Counted from the stretch's first letter, positions 1 through 8,489 are shown. The stretch: DNA of 64,000 nucleotides from Oscillospiraceae bacterium (GCA_015069205.1 SVIZ01000011.1:19257-83256), one strand, 5' to 3'. Program-made: numbers and translations. The notes: generated by a model not told the origin, from the sequence alone.

Positions 1-57
1 CTTAAAGTGCCAGTCGATGACCGTATCGGACCTTAAGGACTAAATGATGTATCGTCA

Positions 58-91
58 CCTCTGTTTGCCCAAAGCAAAGCGGAGGTTTTTT
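58..91 (+). terminator. Leader terminator upstream of mgtE
   Basis: The arm CCTCTGTTTGC (58-68) pairs with GCAAAGCGGAGG (74-85) with one bulged G, followed directly by six T. It lies only about 25 bases before the mgtE ribosome site, so it is placed to act as a leader attenuator. Mg2+ transporter genes of this family are often controlled by an M-box riboswitch. Only 57 bases of leader are in the window and I cannot recognise the M-box core in them, so the controlling element is not identified. Confidence 0.7.
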
Positions 92-126
92 GTTCCCGTC
101 GTTTGTTTACTTTTAGGAGGAGACAA

Positions 127-1521
127 ATGGCAGAGAAGGAAATAAGAAGAGATTATCAGGACGAGATAATCTCACTGATGAGGGGTAACGATTCCCCAAG
201 GGTAATTCATTACAAGCTAGAAGATTATCACGCAAGTGACATCGCACAGATCTTAGAAGAGCTTAACGACACAGAGCGTAAGAAGCTTTTCAGGGTTTGC
301 GGTAAGACACTGCTTGCCGAATCTTTCGAGTGTCTCGAAGAAGAGCAGGTAAGTGCTTACATCAATGAGATGGACATCAGGCGTGCTGCGGCAGTCATCT
401 CGGAACTCGAGACGGACACGGCTGCCAATGTTTTAAGGGAGCTCGACAAGGAGAGAAGAGGTCTCATCATCGATGCTCTCGATACTGAAGTCAGAAAAGA
501 GATCAGCATCATCGCTTCATACGATGAAGACGAGATCGGTTCCAAGATGACCGCAAACTTCATCCGTATCGGCCTGGACCTCACGGTCAAGCAGGCAATG
601 AGCGCGCTCGTTACACAGGCTGAAGAGAATGACAACATCTCGACAATCTTCGTAGAAGATGACGAGGGACTGTTCTACGGCGCTCTTACGTTGAAAGATC
701 TCATCACGGCAAGGAGCACGACGGACCTCAACACGCTGATAGTTACGTCGTTCCCTTACGTTTACGCCAACGAGCAGATCGATGACTGTATCGAAAAGCT
801 CAAGGACTATTCGGAGGACTTGATCCCTGTCCTTGACGAAGACAACAAGATACTCGGCGTTATCACATCACAGAGCATCGTCGAAGTTGTCGATGACGAG
901 TTAGGAGAAGACTACGTCAAGCTCGCCGGACTTACTGCAGAAGAAGATATCAAGGAGCCTTTGCCCCAGAGTATCCGCAAGAGAATGCCCTGGCTTCTCA
1001 TACTGCTCGGTCTCGGCATGGTCGTATCCACGCTGGTCGGTGCTTTCGAGGCGGTCATCGCACAGCTCACGATCATCATGGCATTCCAGTCACTGATCCT
1101 CGACATGGCAGGTAACGTCGGCACGCAGTCGCTCGCTGTCACGATCAGAGTTCTCACGGACGAGAATCTCACGGCAGGTCAGAAGATCAAGCTCGTATTT
1201 AAGGAAGCAAGGGTCGGTCTGTCGGTAGGTCTTATCCTCGGTGTGGTATCGGTCATACTGATCGGCGTATATCTCATGGTGATCAAACACAGAGAGCCCC
1301 AGTTTTCTTTTGCAGTAAGCGGATGCATCGGCGCAGCTTTACTCGTCTCCATGATCTTCTCTTCGATCGTCGGAACGCTTATCCCGTTGTTCTTCAAGAA
1401 GATCAAGATAGACCCTGCAGTTGCGTCCGGACCATTGATCACAACGCTCAACGACCTTATCGCCGTAGGCTGCTACTATGGAATGAGCTGGCTTTTGCTT
1501 ATCAACGTGATGGGTTACTGA
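127..1521 (+). CDS. mgtE: MgtE-type magnesium transporter
   Basis: Membrane Mg2+ channel/transporter of 464 residues. The order is typical: an acidic helical MgtE N-domain (about 20-125), two CBS domains (about 130-255), then a five-helix membrane domain (about 275-464). The family signature MAGNVGTQSLAVTIR is in the first part of the membrane domain, and a conserved acidic residue lies in PLITTLNDLIAVG in the last helices. The CBS and N domains of this family sense cytosolic Mg2+ and close the pore. I chose ATG 127 because AGGAGG lies at 115-120; an in-frame TTG at 103 has no such site. A terminator-like leader (58-91) suggests transcript attenuation. A CorA-type transporter (50824) is also present in the window. 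Confidence 0.95.
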   Translation: MAEKEIRRDYQDEIISLMRGNDSPRVIHYKLEDYHASDIAQILEELNDTERKKLFRVCGKTLLAESFECLEEEQVSAYINEMDIRRAAAVISELETDTAANVLRELDKERRGLIIDALDTEVRKEISIIASYDEDEIGSKMTANFIRIGLDLTVKQAMSALVTQAEENDNISTIFVEDDEGLFYGALTLKDLITARSTTDLNTLIVTSFPYVYANEQIDDCIEKLKDYSEDLIPVLDEDNKILGVITSQSIVEVVDDELGEDYVKLAGLTAEEDIKEPLPQSIRKRMPWLLILLGLGMVVSTLVGAFEAVIAQLTIIMAFQSLILDMAGNVGTQSLAVTIRVLTDENLTAGQKIKLVFKEARVGLSVGLILGVVSVILIGVYLMVIKHREPQFSFAVSGCIGAALLVSMIFSSIVGTLIPLFFKKIKIDPAVASGPLITTLNDLIAVGCYYGMSWLLLINVMGY

Positions 1522-1526
1522 TCTTA

Positions 1527-2018
1527 TCAGAATTCCAAAGCGTATACGTAATCGTCCATGTAAAAACCGTTGCCGATATCGTTTTTCTCTTCCCACGCAA
1601 CGGTGAAGCCAAGCTTCTCATAGATCTTTACAGAAGGGTTATTCCTGTTTACATTGAGCTCGATCCTGTTAAGGCCGAGCTCTTTTGCTTTTTTCTTAAG
1701 AAATTCCAGCATGACTCTCGAAAAGCCTTTCCCGCGCTGGTCTTTATAAAGATATAACTTGCTGAGATAAAGCGCGTCCTCTCTCGGATAGAACGCGAGA
1801 AAACCGGCATTTACGCCATCGTTTTTTGCAAAATAGTAGTTGTAGCCGTGAGAGAGCTGTTCCGTAACCGCTTCAACAGACTGGAACATATCGAGCATGT
1901 AATCGTTCTGCTCTTTTCCTATTATGGGATCGTAATGCTCGCGCAAAATGGCAGTTGCCATCGCTGACATCTCTTTTATGCCTTTAACGTCGTCTAATGA
2001 AAGCTTTATAAAATCCAT
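1527..2018 (-). CDS. GNAT family N-acetyltransferase
   Basis: Acetyl-CoA dependent N-acetyltransferase of 163 residues; substrate unknown. The acetyl-CoA binding motif A is visible as DQRGKGFSRVML, followed by the typical motif B stretch IELNVNRNNPSVKIYEKLGF. ATG 2018 is preferred over an upstream start because GGGGAG lies about seven bases before it. It converges on mgtE with a five-base gap and no terminator between, so the two transcripts probably overlap at their ends. Many GNATs of this subtype are annotated only generally, and nothing nearby points to a substrate. Confidence 0.88.
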   Translation of the reverse strand: MDFIKLSLDDVKGIKEMSAMATAILREHYDPIIGKEQNDYMLDMFQSVEAVTEQLSHGYNYYFAKNDGVNAGFLAFYPREDALYLSKLYLYKDQRGKGFSRVMLEFLKKKAKELGLNRIELNVNRNNPSVKIYEKLGFTVAWEEKNDIGNGFYMDDYVYALEF

Positions 2019-2073
2019 CTGCCGGCTCTCCCCGAGAATTGCTTGCAACATAATAACATATTAAAAAACAAGG

Positions 2074-2079
2074 TATAAT
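2074..2079 (+). promoter_or_regulatory. Candidate -10 box for the TSCPD gene
   Basis: A consensus TATAAT lies 29 bases before the TSCPD start codon. No good -35 is visible at 16-18 bases, so the promoter may be weak or activator dependent. Confidence 0.4.
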
Positions 2080-2107
2080 ATCTTATAGTTCAGACACGGA
2101 GGAAACT

Positions 2108-2356
2108 ATGGAACACGTAACATTCACACCCAAGGGAGTATGCTCCATCCAGATAGATTTTGATCTGGAAGACGGCAAGCTTTACAACGTGCAGTTCGTC
2201 GGCGGCTGCAACGGCAACCTCAAGGCCATCGGCAGACTCGTCGAAGGCAAGGATGCAAAGGAAGTTGCCGGTATCTTAAGAGGCAACACCTGCGGCATGA
2301 AGGGCACATCCTGCGCTGACCAGCTCGCCAGGGCAATCGACGGGAAGGTCGGCTGA
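2108..2356 (+). CDS. TSCPD domain protein (TIGR03905-like)
   Basis: Small protein of 82 residues made up entirely of a TSCPD domain, named after a C-terminal motif; here the motif reads GTSCADQLARAI. Other conserved cysteines are in GGCNGNL and NTCGMKG. The domain is found alone in many Firmicutes and at the C-terminus of some ribonucleotide reductases, where it binds metal or nucleotide. The function of the stand-alone form is unknown. Start ATG 2108 has a GGAGG site seven bases upstream. It looks monocistronic, with a stem-loop downstream. Confidence 0.85.
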   Translation: MEHVTFTPKGVCSIQIDFDLEDGKLYNVQFVGGCNGNLKAIGRLVEGKDAKEVAGILRGNTCGMKGTSCADQLARAIDGKVG

Positions 2357-2383
2357 TAAAGGCTTTTACATTATGTTTTCGAG

Positions 2384-2415
2384 GTCCCGGTGCAACAAGC
2401 CGGGACTTAAATCTG
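2384..2415 (+). terminator. Stem-loop after the TSCPD gene
   Basis: GTCCCGG (2384-2390) pairs with CCGGGAC (2400-2406), followed by a T-rich but interrupted tail. Probably an intrinsic terminator of moderate strength. Confidence 0.5.
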
Positions 2416-2449
2416 TTTTATAAGTAGAAAACCTTGGGAGGGAATTCTT

Positions 2450-3430
2450 ATGAAACTTACAAAGATGATCGCATCAGTTCTGACAGGCTCGCTTTGCTTG
2501 TCCGTATTCTGCTGTGGCTGTACGAACACCAGAGAGACGGAAGACAATAAACCGGTAGTAGATGAACTTCCCGAAGATGAGGTCCTTATCAGATCAAGCC
2601 ACAAGAACGGCGCATGGGGATATGACAGCAGCGTGAATTACGTGTTTTCTGACGGCAACGTGTACAGTTCCAGCGAGTCCTTTGAAGGCTACTATGCATA
2701 TGGTCAGAATAATCTTACTGAAGAGGACAGGATCGCGCTTCTTAAGAAGTACACCAAACCCAGAGCTTATATAGATGAGAACCAGCTTCTCAAGATCTAT
2801 CAGCAGGCTATGCAGATCGATCCGGATGCCGAATTCGTATACGAAGATCTGTATGCATGTGATGCAGGTACAAGTGTTATCGAAGTCAACGTTGACGGCG
2901 AGTGGATCACGCTCAGCGAATCAGGCGACCAGAACGGGGCACTTGATGACCGCCACGCGAAAAAGGCAAATGCTCTTATAGAAGGTGTTTTTAATACCAC
3001 CGATTGGAATACGGGTGCCTCAGTCTATTCCGGGAACGAGACATTTCTTGAGACATTCGAGTGCCCTAACGCAAGCCTCGATAATGCCAGAAGGCTCATC
3101 ACGAGCGAAAAGGAACTCAGGCAGTTCGAAAAGGACACCGGCATCAAACTGAGTGAGATGGAAGAATTCGAATACTTCACAGATTCCAGTTACGACTCTT
3201 ACTCTTATCTCTGCATAGGTGTTGAGATCATCCAGTACGACAACTACATGAGCCTTGATGAAGTCTCCGCCGACGCATTCATCGTCTCCCCGGATTACAC
3301 GGGCTTTGCTCTCGTCGAAGATCCCCAGGTCGATATCTCCGATGAAATCGTCGAACAGAAAACCTACTGCTACGTCGTCATACTGCCGGGATACGACCTG
3401 AGCGTCTACGAAGATTTCTTACATCACTGA
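2450..3430 (+). CDS. Putative lipoprotein, unknown function
   Basis: Protein of 326 residues that I do not recognise. A cleavable signal peptide is clear (MKLTKM, then a hydrophobic stretch to about residue 20), followed by a Cys-rich segment FCCGC that can act as a non-standard lipobox (lipidated Cys about residue 24). The mature part is acidic and rich in Tyr, Asp and Glu, without an obvious repeat or catalytic motif. The start has GGGAGGG upstream. It is a single gene between two stem-loops, so it is likely an exported, membrane-anchored protein with its own transcript. Confidence 0.75.
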   Translation: MKLTKMIASVLTGSLCLSVFCCGCTNTRETEDNKPVVDELPEDEVLIRSSHKNGAWGYDSSVNYVFSDGNVYSSSESFEGYYAYGQNNLTEEDRIALLKKYTKPRAYIDENQLLKIYQQAMQIDPDAEFVYEDLYACDAGTSVIEVNVDGEWITLSESGDQNGALDDRHAKKANALIEGVFNTTDWNTGASVYSGNETFLETFECPNASLDNARRLITSEKELRQFEKDTGIKLSEMEEFEYFTDSSYDSYSYLCIGVEIIQYDNYMSLDEVSADAFIVSPDYTGFALVEDPQVDISDEIVEQKTYCYVVILPGYDLSVYEDFLHH

Positions 3431-3434
3431 TATG

Positions 3435-3462
3435 AAGGATGTCCCGCGGGGCATCCTTTTTT
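3435..3462 (+). terminator. Intrinsic terminator after lipoprotein gene
   Basis: GGATGTCCC pairs with GGGGCATCC, followed by six T. The stem resembles other terminators in this window (GATG..CTC / GAG..CATC). Confidence 0.8.
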
Positions 3463-3493
3463 GTGTTTGATTTCTCGATTATTCGCAGCTGCT

Positions 3494-3611
3494 AAAAGCC
3501 GTGTTCTATTTTTCCCGTTTTACTGCGATGTACATTTTTCGCGGTTTTCGACTCGAAAATTGCACAAAAACAGCTTTTTATGCAATTTTTGACCATTTTT
3601 TAGGGAATTGC
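3494..3611. repeat. Intergenic palindrome element, copy A
   Basis: Bases 3526-3589 match the reverse complement of 27180-27243 at 62 of 64 positions. The segment holds TGTACA, an imperfect palindrome TTTTCGA-C-TCGAAAA, and the inverted words AAAATTGCAC and ATGCAATTTT whose centres are 26 bases apart. Relative to copy B, 12 bases are missing after the core and the second TGTACA arm is lost. A nearby word AAAAGCCGTG (3494-3503) recurs at 52401-52410. The element lies between the ends of two convergent genes and codes for nothing visible. Confidence 0.75.
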
Positions 3612-3647
3612 GGCTATTGAGCGTGGCCGCATCTTTTATCACCCCAT

Positions 3648-3681
3648 CGAAAAGGGATGCCTCACTTCACTGAGACATCCC
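3648..3681 (-). terminator. Intrinsic terminator of the plsC-dagK operon
   Basis: On the minus strand GGGATGTCTCA pairs with TGAGGCATCCC over 11 pairs with a six-base loop, followed by TTTTC. It lies just beyond the diacylglycerol kinase stop codon. Confidence 0.85.
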
Positions 3682-3706
3682 TATTCAAATCAATTAATTA
3701 CCCGAA

Positions 3707-4558
3707 TTACTTATACGCAGTATATGTCGTTACGTTAAGCACGGTCTCGCCGTCGATCTGGAGAGCGACAGGGCGGTCAAATGTGACTGTGATCTTGTGG
3801 CCTGTCTTTACCTCAACGACTTTGGTGTGGTTGATGTGCTTGCCCTTGAAGATGGAAGGGAAGATAGCAAGTGTTCTGATCTTGCCGCTGCCGTGGAAAA
3901 GGAGCAGTGAGAGGAGACGGTCCTTGCCAAGACGGTCCTGGGCGGGTGTGGCGATCATGCCGCCGCCGTAATAACGTCCGTTCATTGAAGGCGCGAGCCA
4001 TACTTTCTGATAAGAGAACTTCTGACCATCAACATCGATCTCTGCGTTTGTGGGCTTGTAGTGGAAGAGCAGTCCCTTGATGGCGATTCCGGCGTAGTCG
4101 ATCTTCTCCTTGCCGGCTTCTCTCATCTGGTCGCCGACTTCGCAGCAGTAACCGTCGATGCCGTAGCCGATACCGTTGATGAAGCGCTTCTTCATGCCAT
4201 TAACTTCGACGAAGGGGAGGTCCTTGATGTATTCGTTGATCTGTACCGGAGCATCGCCGACCTTCTTGCCCAGGTCGTTCCAGAAGTCGTTGCCTGTTCC
4301 TGTAGGGAAGAAGTAGAGAGGCTGTACGATGTCGATCCCGTCGGTGTTGTTGATGAAGCGGTTGAGCGTACCGTCGCCGCCGCAGAGATAGAGTTCGTCA
4401 TCAGGATTGAGACCTGCAAAGAAAGCATTGGCATCGGTGATCTTTGTGACGTCCTCGAAAACCAGTTCCTTGCCGCTTAAGAAGGGCTTGATCTCTTCTG
4501 CTTTGGTCTTGCCGGTTCCGTTTCCGGAAAGGCTGTTATACAGTACGTAGGTTGACAT
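3707..4558 (-). CDS. Diacylglycerol/lipid kinase family protein
   Basis: ATP-dependent lipid kinase (DAGK catalytic domain, YegS/DgkB-like) of 283 residues. The nucleotide motif GGDGT is at residues 60-64 (YLCGGDGTLNRFIN), followed by the glycine-rich FFPTGTGNDFW; the C-terminal beta domain is present. ATG 4558 has AGGAGGAG just upstream. It overlaps the last 23 bases of the acyltransferase gene before it, so the two are cotranscribed and probably translationally coupled. The pair suggests recycling of diacylglycerol into phosphatidate. The exact lipid substrate cannot be read from sequence. Confidence 0.88.
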   Translation of the reverse strand: MSTYVLYNSLSGNGTGKTKAEEIKPFLSGKELVFEDVTKITDANAFFAGLNPDDELYLCGGDGTLNRFINNTDGIDIVQPLYFFPTGTGNDFWNDLGKKVGDAPVQINEYIKDLPFVEVNGMKKRFINGIGYGIDGYCCEVGDQMREAGKEKIDYAGIAIKGLLFHYKPTNAEIDVDGQKFSYQKVWLAPSMNGRYYGGGMIATPAQDRLGKDRLLSLLLFHGSGKIRTLAIFPSIFKGKHINHTKVVEVKTGHKITVTFDRPVALQIDGETVLNVTTYTAYK

Positions 4559-5297
4559 TATCGTTCTCCTCCTCGTTATTATCGATATAAGCAAGCATGA
4601 GATTTCTTGCATAATCGGAGATCTCGTTGCAGCGCTGTGCCTTTACGTCTTCGGCAGACACCACGTCTAAGACCTCAAAATAAACGTCACTCTTATGAAG
4701 CGGGAAATTCTTGCGGATCATGTCGGCACCCTTGATGCCGCAGATGACAACCGGAACGTTTGCCTTCTGTGCGATCTTGAAGATTCCGCTGTGGAAAGGA
4801 AGAAGTCCTTCACCGAAGTTTCTTGTTCCTTCCGGATATACTGCCATGGATACTTCATCGTTCCTGAGGAGCTCAGCTGCCTTGTTGACAGTCTCCATTG
4901 CCTTCCTCGGATTCTCACGGTCTATTGCGAGGAAGCAGCACTTTCTTATGATGTTGCCCCAGAAAGGAACGTGAAAATTCTCTTCCTTGGAAATGAAGGC
5001 GAGGTCATAGTCCTTGAACATGTACCATGTCGTGATCGGATCTAATTTGGATTTGTGGTTGCAGACGAGAAGAAATCTCTGATTCTGGGGAATCTTGTCC
5101 ATTCCTTTGGTGTGCAGATGCACGCGCCCGAAAAACACCAGGATCCAGGTCGAGCTGTTAAGGAGCCAACGGTAATAGCCGTTGTGCTTGTCATAGAACT
5201 TCTTGGAATCAACCAGGCACGCGCTGACCATCAGGAGAAGTGCGTACTGGAGGACACCGAAGATCAGAAAAATAAATAACCAAAGTATATATTTCAT
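4536..5297 (-). CDS. plsC: 1-acyl-sn-glycerol-3-phosphate acyltransferase (PlsC-like)
   Basis: Membrane acyltransferase of 253 residues, probably converting lysophosphatidate to phosphatidate. The catalytic HX4D motif is NHKSKLD (H81, D86), and the glycerophosphate-binding motif is YPEGTRNFG (EGTR 156-159). An N-terminal membrane helix spans about residues 3-26. It is first in a two-gene operon with a diacylglycerol kinase-like gene. A second plsC may exist elsewhere in the genome; this one could be specific for another lysolipid. Confidence 0.88.
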   Translation of the reverse strand: MKYILWLFIFLIFGVLQYALLLMVSACLVDSKKFYDKHNGYYRWLLNSSTWILVFFGRVHLHTKGMDKIPQNQRFLLVCNHKSKLDPITTWYMFKDYDLAFISKEENFHVPFWGNIIRKCCFLAIDRENPRKAMETVNKAAELLRNDEVSMAVYPEGTRNFGEGLLPFHSGIFKIAQKANVPVVICGIKGADMIRKNFPLHKSDVYFEVLDVVSAEDVKAQRCNEISDYARNLMLAYIDNNEEENDNVNLRTV

Positions 5298-5490
5298 CTG
5301 AACACCACCATTACGACAATCATAGCAGAAAGGAAATTATCTTGATAATCAAATTTTTGAATCTCTGTTCGTTAAGTTAGCTAAATCAAAAATACATAAA
5401 TTGCGGACAATAGCAATATCTGTAAAGTGGAGATGGCAGCCTGACGGAAATTTGTGCTTATTTTTAGGCAATGCCCCTTATCCAAGTTGA

Positions 5491-5520
5491 TTGTTTGCTT
5501 AACCATTCTTGCTGTATCAT
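5491..5520 (+). promoter_or_regulatory. Candidate xylanase promoter
   Basis: TTGTTT (5491-5496) and TATCAT (5515-5520) are separated by 18 bases and lie about 45 bases upstream of the GH10 start codon. The match is only moderate. The rest of 5298-5490 is AT-rich and shows no gene. Confidence 0.35.
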
Positions 5521-5565
5521 TTATTTTGACAAGAAGCAAAAATAAAATTGTTTCGTGGAGGTAAT

Positions 5566-7587
5566 ATGAAAAAAGGTTTAGTTAAACTCATCGCGGGAGC
5601 TTTGGCAGGCATGTTCCTCCTTAGCGGATGTGACGCGCTTCCCAAGGGCTCAGACGGACCGCGTGAAGTTCCGCAGACCATCACGGCGGACTTCACAAAG
5701 AAGGAAAACAAGGGCAACTGGGTCACATATGGTGACTGCAAGGTAACCCTTAAGGATGGAACAGCTGTTGTTACGGAGCGTAAATCAAGCAACAGCGGTG
5801 TCGCAGTACCTTGCCCTGATTACAGAGGCAACACGATCAAGACAACTGCACAGGCAACGACCGGAAATGACTCACTCACTCTTTCGATGAGATACGAGAT
5901 CTTCGGCAACGTTACCTACGTAAACATTGCAGGCGGACAGCCCGATGCATCCGGTGCGGTAAGCATTACCGGTACGGTCGAGATCCCTGCAAACGCAGAA
6001 AATGCTTTGATCTATCTCGAAGCAAATGACGTAAGAGATTACACGGTTTCTTCTTTTACGGTAAGCATTGAAGGCGAGTTCAACAATCTTACGGGCGTAC
6101 CTGTTGAATCACTTCAGGATCCTACACAGACAGCTTCTCTTGCAGCTGCTTATGCCGACTACTTCAAGTTCGGTGTAGCATCCCCTGCAACTGTCATGAC
6201 AAACACAAACGACGGCTTCAGAAAGCTCATCACGACACAGTTCAATTCAGTTACACCTGAAAACGAACTCAAGCCTGACAGCGTTCTTGATGCTGCTACA
6301 ACACTTGCAGATCCCGCAAAGTACAATGAGTGCCCTGCGATCCATTTCGATGCTGCAAAGCCCATCCTGGACTTCTGCAAAGAGAATGGCATCCAGATGA
6401 GAGGACATACTCTCGTATGGTATTCACAGACACCTTCTTGGCTCTTCTATGAGAACTATGATGTCAACGGAAATCTCGCAAGCAGAGAGCTCATGCTCAA
6501 GAGAATGGAAAACTATATCGACCAGGTCATGAACTGGTGCGAAGAGAATTATCCCGGCGTTATCTATGCCTGGGACGTAGTCAATGAAGCGGCCGCAGAT
6601 GATGGGGGAATGAGAGACTGTTACTGGAAGCAGACAATTGGTGATGACTACGTTGCTAAGGCATTCGAGTTTGCAAGAAAGCACGGACCTGCCGGGGTAC
6701 AGCTCTTCTATAACGATTACAACGAATATCAGACATCCAAGCAGGATGACATCCTCGCTTTCCTGAAGCCTATCGCTGAAGCAGGCAACCTCGACGGTAT
6801 GGGCATGCAGAGCCACATCAGCTCCGGCCTCAATGTCGACAACTATGTTGAAGCTGCCAAGAGATATGCAGATGAGCTCGGTGTAGTTATCCACATCACA
6901 GAGCTTGACGTTACAGCACCCAAGTCAGTTAACCCTATGTACGACCAGGGCGTTTACATGAAGAAGTTCTTCACAGCCATCATCGAAGCAGACAAGGCAG
7001 GCGTTCCGATCGAGTGCGTTACTGTCTGGGGCCTCACAGATGACATGAGCTGGAAGTCTGCAACAAAGCCGTTGCTCTTCTACGGAAACCTCTCACCCAA
7101 GCCGGCATACGAGGGCGTTATGTGCGCTATCAACGGCGGCGAGGTTGCAAAGCCTGCTGACTATGTTGAGCCTGTATCAGATACAACTCCTTTCACAGAG
7201 GACTATGAGGACCAGAGCTTCATCGGCGGTCCTAGATACAGCTCCGTACAGAAGGTTGTTGAAGGCGGTCACGACAGTGGTTTCTGCCTCCAGAATACAG
7301 AAGGTTATGCTGAGTACGACGGTTATTCGATCGACGTATCACAGTATGCAGGACACGTTATCCACGTAAGCTTCTGGATCAAGTCCAAGGCAGATGTCTG
7401 CAAGTGCACCGCTGACATCGACGGCACATGGCCTAACATTGCCGAAGTCCAGACTGGTTCTGATGAGTGGGTATTTGGCGAAGGCGATTTCGAGATCGAA
7501 GAAGGCGCTACTCTCACGATCTATTTCGAGAGTTCCGACATGAGCCCGTTCTTCCTCGACGACGTTGAGATCAAAGCTATGAACTGA
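5566..7587 (+). CDS. GH10 endo-1,4-beta-xylanase lipoprotein with two CBM-like modules
   Basis: Surface-anchored xylanase of 673 residues. A signal peptide with lipobox LLSGC comes first. A beta-sandwich module resembling CBM22/CBM4_9 follows (about 40-165). The GH10 barrel spans about 180-520, with GHTLVWYSQTP, the acid/base Glu341 in WDVVNEA and the nucleophile Glu446 in HITELD. A second beta-sandwich module (about 540-673) resembles CBM4_9. It hydrolyses xylan backbones outside the cell. ATG 5566 has GTGGAGG upstream; an in-frame start 18 bases earlier lacks this. It is monocistronic, with a strong terminator. The pentose import locus at 18.5-25.6 kb could use its products after debranching elsewhere. 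CBM family assignment is by fold-like pattern only. Confidence 0.93.
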   Translation: MKKGLVKLIAGALAGMFLLSGCDALPKGSDGPREVPQTITADFTKKENKGNWVTYGDCKVTLKDGTAVVTERKSSNSGVAVPCPDYRGNTIKTTAQATTGNDSLTLSMRYEIFGNVTYVNIAGGQPDASGAVSITGTVEIPANAENALIYLEANDVRDYTVSSFTVSIEGEFNNLTGVPVESLQDPTQTASLAAAYADYFKFGVASPATVMTNTNDGFRKLITTQFNSVTPENELKPDSVLDAATTLADPAKYNECPAIHFDAAKPILDFCKENGIQMRGHTLVWYSQTPSWLFYENYDVNGNLASRELMLKRMENYIDQVMNWCEENYPGVIYAWDVVNEAAADDGGMRDCYWKQTIGDDYVAKAFEFARKHGPAGVQLFYNDYNEYQTSKQDDILAFLKPIAEAGNLDGMGMQSHISSGLNVDNYVEAAKRYADELGVVIHITELDVTAPKSVNPMYDQGVYMKKFFTAIIEADKAGVPIECVTVWGLTDDMSWKSATKPLLFYGNLSPKPAYEGVMCAINGGEVAKPADYVEPVSDTTPFTEDYEDQSFIGGPRYSSVQKVVEGGHDSGFCLQNTEGYAEYDGYSIDVSQYAGHVIHVSFWIKSKADVCKCTADIDGTWPNIAEVQTGSDEWVFGEGDFEIEEGATLTIYFESSDMSPFFLDDVEIKAMN

Positions 7588-7614
7588 TAATTCAAACCGA
7601 TTCTCCGTACAGGA

Positions 7615-7650
7615 CAGGGTGTCTCAGATTACTGAGGCACCTTGTTTTTT
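7615..7650 (+). terminator. Intrinsic terminator after xylanase
   Basis: CAGGGTGTCTCA pairs with TGAGGCACCTTG around a six-base loop, followed by six T. The following 7651-7780 holds no recognisable feature. Confidence 0.88.
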
Positions 7651-7782
7651 GCCGGGCGGTCCGTGAAAGCGCCACTGTAAACATGCTTCAGGCCTGGTTT
7701 TCGCGGGCGCCAAACAGTAATAACTCCCGGTGTTGTCTCAGCGGCAGCAATAAACATTTTATCGAAAAACAATAAAAAGTAA

Positions 7783-7811
7783 TTGAAAAACAATATAACA
7801 CGTGCTAATAT
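7783..7811 (+). promoter_or_regulatory. Candidate promoter
   Basis: TTGAAA (7783-7788) and TAATAT (7806-7811) are spaced by 17 bases, about 40 bases before the start codon of the small exported protein. Confidence 0.5.
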
Positions 7812-7851
7812 AATCCCAACCATGGTAATTCTTTATTAGGAGTAAGGTCAG

Positions 7852-8370
7852 ATGAAAAAGGGATTTGCTATAGGATTTGGTATCTTTGGTACGATAGCTC
7901 TTTTGTTTGGAGCGCTTATCTTCATGTTTATCCGTGGTTACGTCAAAGCTTCCAACGGGGATGTATACGAATCCATGACGGCTGAACAGCAGAAGGAGTA
8001 TGGTTACAAGGCGCTGTTCCCGGATCTTGCACCATGCTTTGAGCGTTATGCAAAAAAGGGTTTGCGCGATGCGGTATATGAGGTCGAGACATATCAGTAT
8101 AACAGCCTTGATGAGATGTATGAGGCTTTGCCTGAAGGGTGCAGGGATTCCATTGAGATAACCTTGCAGGATACAGATCCGGAAGACAGTAAAGATATTC
8201 AGGGCACAACCGTTAAGCGTTACCGGATCTCATCCGGTCTTCCGCTGCTCGACGAGGATACCATACCGGAAGAATACGAGTTTTACACCTATGGTGCGTT
8301 CCATGATTATTACGTATATGAATATGAAGATGGTACTTACCGTTTTGCAACTGTGATAAGTACCACCTGA
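7852..8370 (+). CDS. Small membrane-anchored protein, unknown
   Basis: Protein of 172 residues that I do not recognise. One hydrophobic N-terminal helix (about residues 5-30) without a lipobox or clear cleavage site suggests an N-terminal anchor with the rest outside. The C-terminal part is rich in Tyr, Glu and Asp and may form a small beta domain. The start has AGGAG upstream and a promoter-like pair at 7783-7811. It is a single gene that converges on the CPBP gene. Confidence 0.65.
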   Translation: MKKGFAIGFGIFGTIALLFGALIFMFIRGYVKASNGDVYESMTAEQQKEYGYKALFPDLAPCFERYAKKGLRDAVYEVETYQYNSLDEMYEALPEGCRDSIEITLQDTDPEDSKDIQGTTVKRYRISSGLPLLDEDTIPEEYEFYTYGAFHDYYVYEYEDGTYRFATVISTT

Positions 8371-8395
8371 TAAAGTTTTTATATCTGTTGTATTA

Positions 8396-8489
8396 AGCCT
8401 GTTTTTTATCCTTTGCGAAAAGCATTACTGCTTCAAGTATTATGCCTGCTTCTTTCCGTTTGCGAAAAGAAGTACTGCCGCAAATATTA
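8396..8489 (-). repeat. 47-bp tandem duplication at the 3' end of the CPBP gene
   Basis: The last 16 codons of the CPBP gene (minus strand) are followed, after its stop codon, by a second diverged copy of the same stretch. The shared word TTTGCGAAAAG occurs at 8412 and 8459, 47 bases apart. The second copy would read IILEAVMLFAKDKKQA and a stop, against IIFAAVLLFANGKKQA in the gene, but it is in another frame, so it is a non-coding relic. Confidence 0.75.

Noticed and set aside
1..57. M-box or other Mg2+ riboswitch upstream of mgtE
   Set aside because: The terminator-like hairpin is clear, but the short leader present does not show the conserved M-box core; most of the leader would be outside the window.
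1323..1757. A 144-codon plus-strand frame across mgtE and the GNAT gene
   Set aside because: It spans the ends of two well supported genes on both strands and shows no domain.
6424..6894. A 156-codon minus-strand frame inside the xylanase gene
   Set aside because: It lies fully within the GH10 catalytic domain and has no ribosome site or motif.
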